Shown piece by piece: positions 41,895-47,896 of a DNA stretch of 50,243 nt. Made by a program: the position numbers and the translations under genes. The notes beneath the pieces are model-generated. The model saw only the letters and a program-made list of their open reading frames with translations. It made no database searches and was not told the DNA's origin. Within the stretch, counting starts at the first letter, position 1; every line of letters starts with the position of its first letter. The stretch is from CAMTUW01 sp947085035 (GTDB lineage: Bacteria; Actinomycetota; Coriobacteriia; Anaerosomatales; PHET01): contig CAMTUW010000013.1 of NCBI GenBank assembly GCA_947085035.1, forward strand, positions 1 to 50,243, given 5' to 3'.

Positions 41895-42283
41895 ACGTCG
41901 TCGATTCGTGCGGATGGCTCGAGTACTTCGGCGACGGCCCCAACGCTGCATTCTTCGGGGACGCACTCCAAGACGTCTCCGAGCTGATCGTCCCTTCAGT
42001 GAGTGTCTACGAGGTCTTCAAACGAATCGTCCAGCAGCGAGATGAAGGGGCCGCGCTGCAGGCCGTCGCTATGATGCAGCAAGGTCACGTGGTCGAGCTG
42101 TCATCGACACTGGCTCTGTGGGCCGCCCGTCTCAGCATCGAGCACTCGCTGCCCATGGCGGACAGCATCATCTTGGCCACGGCACGCGCCAACGACGCCA
42201 CCCTGTGGACGCAGGACGTGGATCTCGAGAGCCTTGCTGGGGTACGTTACGTCGCCAAGAACGCTGACGTTTCGGCGGGATGA
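41891..42283 (+). CDS. PIN-domain toxin (VapC-like), second pair
   Basis: 130 residues. PIN motifs: Asp5 in MNVVDSCGWLEYF, Glu in VSVYEVFKRIVQQ, Asp in LPMADSIILATARANDATLWTQDVDL. The pairing of an AbrB antitoxin with a PIN toxin is a well-known VapBC variant. A hairpin follows at 42295-42320. Confidence 0.9.
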   Translation: MNVVDSCGWLEYFGDGPNAAFFGDALQDVSELIVPSVSVYEVFKRIVQQRDEGAALQAVAMMQQGHVVELSSTLALWAARLSIEHSLPMADSIILATARANDATLWTQDVDLESLAGVRYVAKNADVSAG

Positions 42284-42294
42284 CAATGAGCAAC

Positions 42295-42320
42295 ACCCGA
42301 TAACGCTTCGCGTTATGGGT
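42295..42320 (+). terminator. Hairpin after the second VapC
   Basis: ATAACGC and GCGTTAT pair across a TTC loop, and flanking CCC/GGG extends the stem after a one-base bulge. No T run follows. It may end the AbrB-PIN transcript. Confidence 0.45.
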
Positions 42321-42372
42321 ACAACCGAGATAGTGATGTACAATCACGATGTATATTCGACAGAGGTGCACC

Positions 42373-42627
42373 ATGCGACGAACACAGATCTACCTCACTG
42401 ATCGCGAACATACGGCGGTCAAGTCAATCGCGCGGCGCTTGGGCAAGACCCAGAGCGAAGTGATTCGCACCGCGGTGGACCGGCTCATCGATCGGGAATG
42501 CTCCGCGAGTCGGCTCGATCTGATTCGCAGCGCGAGAGGAATGTGGAGAGACCGCCGGGATCTGCCCGACGCAGATGCTCTGCGGAACGAATGGGACCGG
42601 CTAGAGGCCGGAGCTGACCGCTCGTGA
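42373..42627 (+). CDS. Ribbon-helix-helix antitoxin (CopG-like), third pair
   Basis: 84 residues from ATG 42373, preceded by GAGG; an ATG at 42349 is also in frame. The RHH fold reads RRTQIYLTDREHTAVKSIARRLGKTQSEVIRTAVDRLID. The upstream GTGATGTACAATCAC contains a perfect 5-bp inverted repeat (GTGAT/ATCAC) around a TACAAT (42339-42344) that could be -10, a likely autorepressor site. Overlaps the toxin by 4 bp. Confidence 0.88.
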   Translation: MRRTQIYLTDREHTAVKSIARRLGKTQSEVIRTAVDRLIDRECSASRLDLIRSARGMWRDRRDLPDADALRNEWDRLEAGADRS

Positions 42628-43013
42628 CGGCGAAGCACTTCCTTCTCGACACCGACGTGATCATCGAGTACCTGCGCGGTCGCGATGAGGCGATCCGATA
42701 CGTCGAGTCTCTCGAAGGTGAGCTGTACGTCTCGGCCATCACCGTGGCGGAGCTCTTCTCGGGCGTGAAGTGCATCGACGAGGAGGCGGCACTTGAGCGG
42801 TTTCTCGACGCATTCGAGGTCATCCCCGTTGACCGGGCGCTAGCCCGTCTCGGAGGCTTGTGCCGACAGCGCTACCGGCCGGCGCACGGCACCGGACTCG
42901 CTGATGCGATCGTGGCGACGTCGGCCGAGTCCGCGGGTGCGGCGTTGGTGACATTCAACAAGCGGCACTTCCCTATGATCAAGGATGTCGTCGTCCCGTA
43001 CAGCCGCAGCTGA
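42624..43013 (+). CDS. PIN-domain toxin (VapC-like), third pair
   Basis: 129 residues from GTG 42624. PIN residues: Asp9/Asp11 region in FLLDTDVIIEYLRGRD, Glu in ITVAELFSGVK, Asp in GLADAIVATSAESAGAALVTFNKRHF. Cognate antitoxin upstream. A 192-bp gene-free stretch rich in inverted repeats follows. Confidence 0.92.
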   Translation: MTAKHFLLDTDVIIEYLRGRDEAIRYVESLEGELYVSAITVAELFSGVKCIDEEAALERFLDAFEVIPVDRALARLGGLCRQRYRPAHGTGLADAIVATSAESAGAALVTFNKRHFPMIKDVVVPYSRS

Positions 43014-43015
43014 GC

Positions 43016-43139
43016 GGTGTCGAACAAGGATATCGACACCGACAAACCGCGGCGTGGAAGCGTAGTCTGGGCAGGAAGCGGGACGAGCCGCGGTTTGCGG
43101 GTCATGTCCCGGACGTTGGGCGGAGAAGGGGTTCCACGC
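43016..43139. repeat. Cluster of nested inverted repeats between vapC and higB
   Basis: Three perfect inverted pairs lie close together: GGTGTCGA (43016-43023)/TCGACACC (43033-43040); CAAACCGCGGC (43043-43053)/GCCGCGGTTTG (43087-43097); and GCGTGGAA (43052-43059)/TTCCACGC (43132-43139). The last two cannot both form fully as they share two bases. There is no open reading frame with coding character here. It could be a structured RNA, a terminator region or a protein-binding or recombination site. Confidence 0.55.
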
Positions 43140-43169
43140 GCGAGCAGTGAACGTCTGCGGTATCGCTGG

Positions 43170-43199
43170 TTGACGGGGCGTTCGCATTTATGCTAACGT
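43170..43199 (+). promoter_or_regulatory. Promoter of higBA, leaderless layout
   Basis: TTGACG (43170-43175) is followed 18 bp later by TAACGT (43194-43199); six bases after that comes the GTG start of higB (43206). The six-base gap is the same as in the murI and hydrogenase-protease promoters. No Shine-Dalgarno is present. Confidence 0.6.
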
Positions 43200-43205
43200 A
43201 GACCC

Positions 43206-43532
43206 GTGTCCTACTCGGTTGAATACTTCCATGAACGCATCCGGGACGAGGTCAAGCGTTGGCCTGCCGGCATCCTGGCTGACTACACGCGCCTGGTGGA
43301 CCTTGTCATCGAGTTCGGCCCGGACCTGCGCATGCCGCACTCGCGTGCGATGGGCAACGGGCTGTTCGAGCTCAGGCCACGAGGGCGCGAGGGCATTGGT
43401 AGGGCTCTGTACTGCTTCGTCGTCGGCCGGCGGGTAGTAGTACTTCATGCGTTCATCAAGAAGACGCAGGCGACACCGGAGCGCGATTTGGCGATAGCTC
43501 GCAAGAGGATGAAGGAGGTGCGGAATGGCTGA
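43206..43532 (+). CDS. HigB/RelE-superfamily toxin
   Basis: 108 residues from GTG 43206. The pattern YFHERIRDEVKRWPAGILADYTRLVDLVIEFG, MPHSRAMGNGLFELRPRGREGIGRALYCFVVGRRVVVLHAFIKKTQATPERDLAIARKR is the phage Gp49-like/HigB type of ribosome-dependent mRNA interferase. The toxin precedes the antitoxin, the typical higBA order. Overlaps it by 8 bp. Confidence 0.92.
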   Translation: MSYSVEYFHERIRDEVKRWPAGILADYTRLVDLVIEFGPDLRMPHSRAMGNGLFELRPRGREGIGRALYCFVVGRRVVVLHAFIKKTQATPERDLAIARKRMKEVRNG

Positions 43533-43863
43533 TCTCGCATACAAGCCGGTTCCCCATGACCGCGAGGAGTTCCTCGCTCGTGCGATGGAGCGCAAGGGGT
43601 TCAAGGAAGCCTACGACGCGCTCGCTGACGAGTACGCGCTCATCCGTGAGCTGCTCTCGGCGCGGCTGGCCTCCGGGCTGACCCAAGAGGCGGTGGCCCG
43701 CTCGATGGGAACCACGAAGAGTGTGGTCTCGCGGCTGGAAGCGACAGGCAAGCATTCCCCTTCCGTCAGAACCCTGAAGAGATACGCACAGGCCGTCGGA
43801 TGCCATCTCGAGATTCGACTGGTATCGGACGCGTCCCGCCCGACAAAGGCCTCCAGCGGATAG
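43525..43863 (+). CDS. HigA-type XRE-family antitoxin
   Basis: 112 residues. A helix-turn-helix (ASGLTQEAVARSMGTTKSVVSRLEATGKHSPSVRTLKRYAQAVG) occupies residues ~50-95; an N-terminal helical region (PVPHDREEFLARAMERKGFKEAYDAL) likely contacts the toxin. It should repress its own operon. The stop codon is part of a 10-bp inverted repeat (43861-43870/43903-43912). Confidence 0.92.
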   Translation: MADLAYKPVPHDREEFLARAMERKGFKEAYDALADEYALIRELLSARLASGLTQEAVARSMGTTKSVVSRLEATGKHSPSVRTLKRYAQAVGCHLEIRLVSDASRPTKASSG

Positions 43864-43912
43864 TTCGCCCGTGTGAGGTATCCTCGGCATGGAAGCTGGC
43901 GGGGGCGAACTA
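43861..43912. repeat. Inverted repeat overlapping the higA stop
   Basis: TAGTTCGCCC and GGGCGAACTA are perfect 10-bp complements around 32 bases that contain a smaller stem (GAGG/CCTC at 43875-43885). It may be a terminator without T run or a recombination scar. Confidence 0.5.
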
Positions 43913-44012
43913 CAGCTGGTGCCTAACACGTTCGATTCACACCAGAGCCAAAGGGCTTCATCCGCGGTATGATTGGTTGCGACGAAACTTGGTCGAGAGA
44001 GGTGAGGCGCGT

Positions 44013-44240
44013 ATGACAGTCGATGAGCTGAAGCGAGAGGCGATGCATCTCGACCCGACTGAGCGCGCAAGCCTTGCGCGCGAACTGCTCGTGAGCCTTG
44101 ACTCTTTGTCGGAGCCAGAGGTCGAGCTGCTCTGGCTCGAGGAGGCTGAGCGTCGTCGACTTCGCGTTGAAGCGGGCGAGACCCAGCTTGTCCCCATGGA
44201 CGAAGTGTTCGCCCAGGTGCGCGCCCGCCACGCCTCGTGA
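44013..44240 (+). CDS. Putative addiction-module antitoxin (TIGR02574-like)
   Basis: 75 residues from ATG 44013, with GAGG upstream. The pattern TVDELKREAMHLDPTERASLARELLVSLD, then EVELLWLEEAERRRLRVEAGETQLVPMDEVFAQVRAR, is the small addiction-module protein usually found before ParE/RelE toxins. The toxin gene overlaps it by 4 bp but is frameshifted, so this antitoxin may be orphaned. Confidence 0.85.
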   Translation: MTVDELKREAMHLDPTERASLARELLVSLDSLSEPEVELLWLEEAERRRLRVEAGETQLVPMDEVFAQVRARHAS

Positions 44241-44532
44241 CCGATCGCATATTCTTCGATTCTGCCGCTCAGCGTGAACTCGATGAGCCGCTGACTTCTA
44301 CGACCTGGAATCCACCGGACTCGGTGAGCGGTTCCTCGACGCCGTCCGCAGCGAGCTTGGTGGGCTGCTCGAGTTCCCCGAGTCGTGTCCGGTTCTCCTC
44401 GGCGAGACGCGGAAGCTCGTGCTCGAGCGATTCCCCTACTCCGTGATGTATTGGACCGACGGCGGGGTCATTGCTGTCTACGCGATCGCACACCAGAGTC
44501 GGCGGCCGGGGTACTGGCAGGACCGCTTCTGA
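44237..44532 (+). pseudogene. ParE/RelE-type toxin with a one-base deletion
   Basis: The gene starts at GTG 44237 and reads VTDRIFFDSAAQRELDE, then at about 44287 the coding character moves to another frame, reading ADFYDLESTGLGERFLDAVRSEL and onward to RFPYSVMYWTDGGVIAVYAIAHQ, ending PGYWQDRF at TGA 44530-44532. The junction GAG-CC-GCT would be restored by a single G (GAG-GCC-GCT). The full toxin would be ~98 residues, normal for ParE. Either the toxin is inactivated or the base is an assembly error. Confidence 0.8.
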
Positions 44533-44536
44533 CTCG

Positions 44537-44559
44537 TTGCGTGGAATCGAACAAGCGCA
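44537..44559. repeat. 23-bp direct repeat, left copy
   Basis: A 23-bp sequence beginning TTGCGTGGAATCG and ending ACAAGCGCA occurs here and again at 45543-45565, identical in both. It begins 5 bp after the parE stop and borders a ~1-kb segment carrying the brnTA remnant and an unknown gene. Confidence 0.8.
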
Positions 44560-44589
44560 CCCGACTCGCGCAAGGTTGTCGTATTCTGG

Positions 44590-44847
44590 AATCCAGCGCT
44601 CGCGGGTTATGCGACACACGGTCCGCCGTGATCACGCATCGGGAGCAGCGGGTCCGAATCATCTCTGTGCGGAGATCTCGACCTGTCCAGCGCTCGCAGA
44701 CCCGGACAGGAGCCTCGACGCGTCAACGTCGACTTCCCCGCGTGGATGGTCGAGTCCCTCGACCGTGAGGCCAGACACCTGGGAGTCAGCCGCCAGTCCG
44801 TCATCAAGTTCTGGATAGCTGAGAGGCTTGAGCGTAAGGCATCCTAG
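44590..44847 (+). pseudogene. Collapsed BrnT-BrnA toxin-antitoxin remnant
   Basis: In one frame 44628-44678 reads VITHREQRVRIISVRRS, the C-terminal signature of BrnT toxins. In the next frame, from about 44674, GDLDLSSARRPGQEPRRVNVDF continues as PAWMVESLDREARHLG and VSRQSVIKFWIAERLERK, ending at TAG 44845-44847; that is the ribbon-helix-helix end of a BrnA antitoxin. The toxin front, its stop and the antitoxin start are missing, so an internal deletion appears to have joined the two. No normal start codon precedes the antitoxin part. Confidence 0.7.
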
Positions 44848-45007
44848 CAATCCATGCAGACGTCCAGCGGTGACTCCTAACACGTTGGAAAGACTATGCA
44901 ACATTGGCTCGCGAGTGGTGTCAGCGGACGACGTCAGCGCTAAACTGATGAGAGGCATGGGCCGCCGCTCATGGTGATCGCAATCGACAGACAGTGTGGA
45001 GGCCGAC

Positions 45008-45484
45008 GTGACTCAGATCTGTGAACCTGGTTTCTGTGTGGACCTTCCGGAGACTTGGGCACGCGCTCAGACCGAGCAGCCGGGGAGCCTCGTGTATCGC
45101 GACACCGCCGGAGTCGGCACGCTCACAGTCATGCTACTGGCCGTCCGTCCGGCGTACTCCATAGCGGACAGAGTCCGACTGCACAGCGACTATATGCAGC
45201 ATCGTGCCAAGTTCGAGCGCGGACAGCTGCCATCACTCGAGCAATCGACTCCTGTGACAAACAGCTCCGAGCATCCAATCGAGGGTGTGTGGGGCGCGGT
45301 TGACCTCGAGTCCGGGCGACGCCAGCTCCATCGAGTTCTGTTGGACGGCGACATCCTGGCTGACTTCTGCTACGAAGACCTGGCGGTTGATGAAGCCGCG
45401 TTCACTGATAGTGCTTCGAGCATCCTTGGTAGCGCGGTAATCGAGCCGCCCAGCGACGCGGGCGCTGGGTCTGACCCAGGCTAG
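45008..45484 (+). CDS. Hypothetical protein, possibly DcrB/PsbP-like
   Basis: 158 residues from GTG 45008 with GGAGG at 44998-45002. It reads as a soluble beta-rich protein: EPGFCVDLPETWARAQTEQP near the N-terminus, then GTLTVMLLAVRP. The opening resembles the DcrB/DUF1795 pattern (a hydrophobic residue, Pro, then Trp), but the match is weak and no signal peptide is present. It lies between the two 23-bp direct repeats inside the toxin-antitoxin island, so an immunity or accessory role is conceivable but unsupported. Confidence 0.65.
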   Translation: MTQICEPGFCVDLPETWARAQTEQPGSLVYRDTAGVGTLTVMLLAVRPAYSIADRVRLHSDYMQHRAKFERGQLPSLEQSTPVTNSSEHPIEGVWGAVDLESGRRQLHRVLLDGDILADFCYEDLAVDEAAFTDSASSILGSAVIEPPSDAGAGSDPG

Positions 45485-45542
45485 CCGCCTTCGGTGCGCG
45501 ACATGCGTGACGCGCCCGGCGCGTTGAAAGGCTGCATTTTCA

Positions 45543-45565
45543 TTGCGTGGAATCGAACAAGCGCA
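45543..45565. repeat. 23-bp direct repeat, right copy
   Basis: Identical to 44537-44559 and in the same orientation. It lies 58 bp after the hypothetical gene and 14 bp before the convergent CCG-protein gene ends. Confidence 0.8.
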
Positions 45566-45578
45566 TCAACCCATATCC

Positions 45579-46232
45579 CTAGTGCTCCGCGATGAACTCC
45601 TCCAGCAGTGCGTGCCACGCGCTCGGCTCGGAGACTCCCGCTGTGGTCTCCTCGGCGAAGAGAAGATCGACGAGGTACCTCGGCCGCTTGCCGCCGATGT
45701 GCATCGCTTTGATGCATGAGACGCAGTAGACGACCACGTCTTCTCTGGGCATCGAGTCCGCGCGCTTCTTCATCAGCGCCTTCACCGCGTCGTCGGGCAG
45801 CTCGCCAAAGAAGCTGTCACCACAGCAGACGGCGCGAGTGCGAGTCGCATCCGGCTCGGCAACGACGATGTTCATCCTGTCGAGCAGTGCGCGAACCGCG
45901 ACGTGGACCCTGGTCTCGGCTCGCGTGGGGCAGGCGTCGTGGACCGTCATCTCGACGCCGCCGTAGTCGGGGAAGTCGAACGTGTCGCTTTCGGCCAAGA
46001 CCTCCCACAGCGAGATGGTCGAGATGTCGTCGTAGAGCTCTCGGTAGCGCCTGTCACAGCCGGCGCACGTATTGATGACGACGGTGCCGGGGTCGAGCAG
46101 CGGGTCGTGGTGACAGCAGATGAGGTGGCTCGCGATTCCGGCCTCGACGGCGTTCAGATGGGCGAGCACCTGTTCGGTCAGGTGTGGCTTGTACAGCATG
46201 AGGGCGCAACCGGGGGCGTAGACGTGCTTCAT
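45579..46232 (-). CDS. CCG-domain (HdrB-like) cysteine-rich protein
   Basis: 217 residues. Two cysteine-rich CCG modules are visible: the first with Cys in APGCALMLYKP, the pair in HLICCHHDP and CxxC in INTCAGCDRRY; the second with VHDACPTR, RAVCCGDSFFG and VYCVSCIKAM. CCG domains bind non-cubane iron-sulfur clusters and carry the disulfide or electron-transfer site in HdrB, GlpC and LutA. As an HdrB-like protein it might partner the HdrA-MvhD/hydrogenase complex encoded 9 kb away, though genes in between are unrelated. It is the only minus-strand gene in the island. Confidence 0.85.
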   Translation of the reverse strand: MKHVYAPGCALMLYKPHLTEQVLAHLNAVEAGIASHLICCHHDPLLDPGTVVINTCAGCDRRYRELYDDISTISLWEVLAESDTFDFPDYGGVEMTVHDACPTRAETRVHVAVRALLDRMNIVVAEPDATRTRAVCCGDSFFGELPDDAVKALMKKRADSMPREDVVVYCVSCIKAMHIGGKRPRYLVDLLFAEETTAGVSEPSAWHALLEEFIAEH

Positions 46233-46345
46233 GCAGTGCTCCTTCGTCTGTGGCGTATCGTGAGCCTACGACGAAACGTCGAGCGGTTCCATCCGAATCG
46301 TGCCATCCGGCGCGCTGGCGGGTACCATAGACCCGGAGGTCATTC

Positions 46346-46654
46346 ATGGTCGCTCTCATCGAAGACAAGCGCGAGTCAATCGCCGCGCTGTGCAGCAGGT
46401 TCGGCGTCGTCCGAATGGACGTCTTCGGTTCAGTACTGCGTGAGGACTTCCGTCCGGGCGAAAGCGACGTGGACCTACTCGTCGATTTCTCGCCTCGGGA
46501 CCCCTACGCGCTGGCTGAGTCCTATTTCGACCTACTCGACGAACTGAAGGCGCTCTTGGGTGCCAACGTGGATCTGGTGATGGTCGGCGCAGTCAAGAAC
46601 CCCTACATCGCGTCCGACATCGAGCGCACTAAGCAGCTTCTGTATGCCGCGTAG
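46346..46654 (+). CDS. MNT-type nucleotidyltransferase antitoxin
   Basis: 102 residues from ATG 46346, with GGAGG at 46335-46339. The minimal nucleotidyltransferase signature is present: DVFGSVLREDFRPGESDVDLLVDF (GS followed by DxD). MNT antitoxins neutralise HEPN RNases, in studied cases by AMP-ylating or otherwise masking them. It overlaps the HEPN gene by 11 bp. Confidence 0.93.
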   Translation: MVALIEDKRESIAALCSRFGVVRMDVFGSVLREDFRPGESDVDLLVDFSPRDPYALAESYFDLLDELKALLGANVDLVMVGAVKNPYIASDIERTKQLLYAA

Positions 46655-46988
46655 TCCACTCGCATACCTGAGCGACATCGTCGAGTGCTGCGATGCGATC
46701 GCGGTGACTCTCGACGGCGTTGACCTGGCCGCGTATGAGGGCACGCGCACGATCCGCTCAGCTGTGGAGCGTGAGTTCACCATCATCGGCGAGGCGGTCA
46801 ACTCGCTGTCGAAGATCGAACCGGAGTTCGCTTCTCGGATTTCACACGCCCGCATGATCGTGGGCTTCCGCAATCAACTGGTTCACGACTACCCCGCCAT
46901 CCTCGATGCGGCGGTCTGGGCCATCGCGCAGAATGATGCTCCGGTGCTCAGACTGGAATGCATTGCGCTGATCGAGGAATTGCTGTGA
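46644..46988 (+). CDS. HEPN-domain RNase toxin
   Basis: 114 residues. The active-site motif RNQLVHDY (Rx4-6H) is at about residues 77-84 in an all-helical protein (DIVECCDAIAVTLDG, SAVEREFTIIGEAVNSLSKI). With the upstream MNT gene it is a standard HEPN/MNT toxin-antitoxin pair, closing the island. Confidence 0.93.
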   Translation: MPRSPLAYLSDIVECCDAIAVTLDGVDLAAYEGTRTIRSAVEREFTIIGEAVNSLSKIEPEFASRISHARMIVGFRNQLVHDYPAILDAAVWAIAQNDAPVLRLECIALIEELL

Positions 46989-47073
46989 TCGAAGGTCTAC
47001 CTGACTACCACAGCTCGTTCAGTATGAAGTTGATTGGGGATCTTCCGGCCGACCCCGAAACCGTGGAGACTGC

Positions 47074-47823
47074 ATGTCCCAGCAGACGTTCGTGACCATC
47101 GACCACGTCGCGCGCAAGAGCGTCGTCCGCGTAGTCGCCACGCTCGCCCTCGTGCTGCTCCTCGGCGTCGCGGCGTTCGCGCTGTGGCGCGCCGGCGTGA
47201 TCGGCCCTGACACCGGTATCCAGGCCGAGGACCTCACGCGCGTCCTGATCGTGGCAGCCGCTCCCGACGAGAACGGCGCGCTGATCGCCCAGATCGTCGC
47301 GCTCGTGGACCTGGGCGGCACGCAGCCGCGGGTGAGCTTCATCAGCCCGGCCATGCCCGTGTCGATTCCCGGAACCGCCTACGACACGCTCGCCGACGCG
47401 TACTCGTTCGGCGGTGGCGCGGGCGTGGACGACGCCTACGCGCGTGCAGCCGGGGGAGAGGTGCCGGCGCACCTGGCCGTGGGCCCCGAGGCGCTTGAGC
47501 GGGCCGTGGACGCTGCCGACGGCGTGCGGCTCACGCTACCCGGCGAGATGACCGTCTTCGACGGCGAGGCGCTCCATACGCTGACCGAAGGCCCGAACAC
47601 GTTCTCGGCGGCCGAACTCGCGGCCATCCTGAAGGGCGCGCCGTACCTCACCAGCGCCCAGCGCGCGACACTTGATGCCGAACTGGGCCGCGTCCTGATC
47701 GACCTGATGGCGAAGTGGCCGCAAGGCGGTCTTATGTCCGCGCTCGACCGTGCCGATATCACAACGGATATGTCGCGCTCCGCACTAGAGCGTGTGCTCC
47801 TGGCATTACCGCAGGCGCGATAG
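47074..47823 (+). CDS. Membrane-anchored LCP-like protein (first paralogue)
   Basis: 249 residues from ATG 47074. A TM helix (ATLALVLLLGVAAFALW, about residues 24-42) anchors an extracellular domain reading RVLIVAAAPDENGALIAQIVALVD, VSIPGTAYDTLADAYSFGG and later ILKGAPYLTSAQ. The IPG...AYxFGG pattern and strand order recall LytR-CpsA-Psr (LCP) domains, but the catalytic SIPRD-type arginine is missing, so ligase activity is doubtful. A clear paralogue begins at 49705 on the other side of the kinase gene. A role in exopolysaccharide assembly is inferred from context. Confidence 0.75.
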   Translation: MSQQTFVTIDHVARKSVVRVVATLALVLLLGVAAFALWRAGVIGPDTGIQAEDLTRVLIVAAAPDENGALIAQIVALVDLGGTQPRVSFISPAMPVSIPGTAYDTLADAYSFGGGAGVDDAYARAAGGEVPAHLAVGPEALERAVDAADGVRLTLPGEMTVFDGEALHTLTEGPNTFSAAELAAILKGAPYLTSAQRATLDAELGRVLIDLMAKWPQGGLMSALDRADITTDMSRSALERVLLALPQAR

Positions 47824-47896
47824 GTCGTGCTGAGAGCCCGCGGGCGGCCAGACGCGTTAGAATGAACGGAATCAGCCACGGCCCGAGGGGAACGAA

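Noticed and set aside
40818..46988. Integron-type gene cassette array
   Set aside because: Small one-directional genes, hairpins and two CCTAACACGTT sequences (43922-43932, 44876-44886) suggested attC sites, but no matching GTTRRRY partners at the right spacing, no repeated attC-like unit after each pair and no integrase were found.
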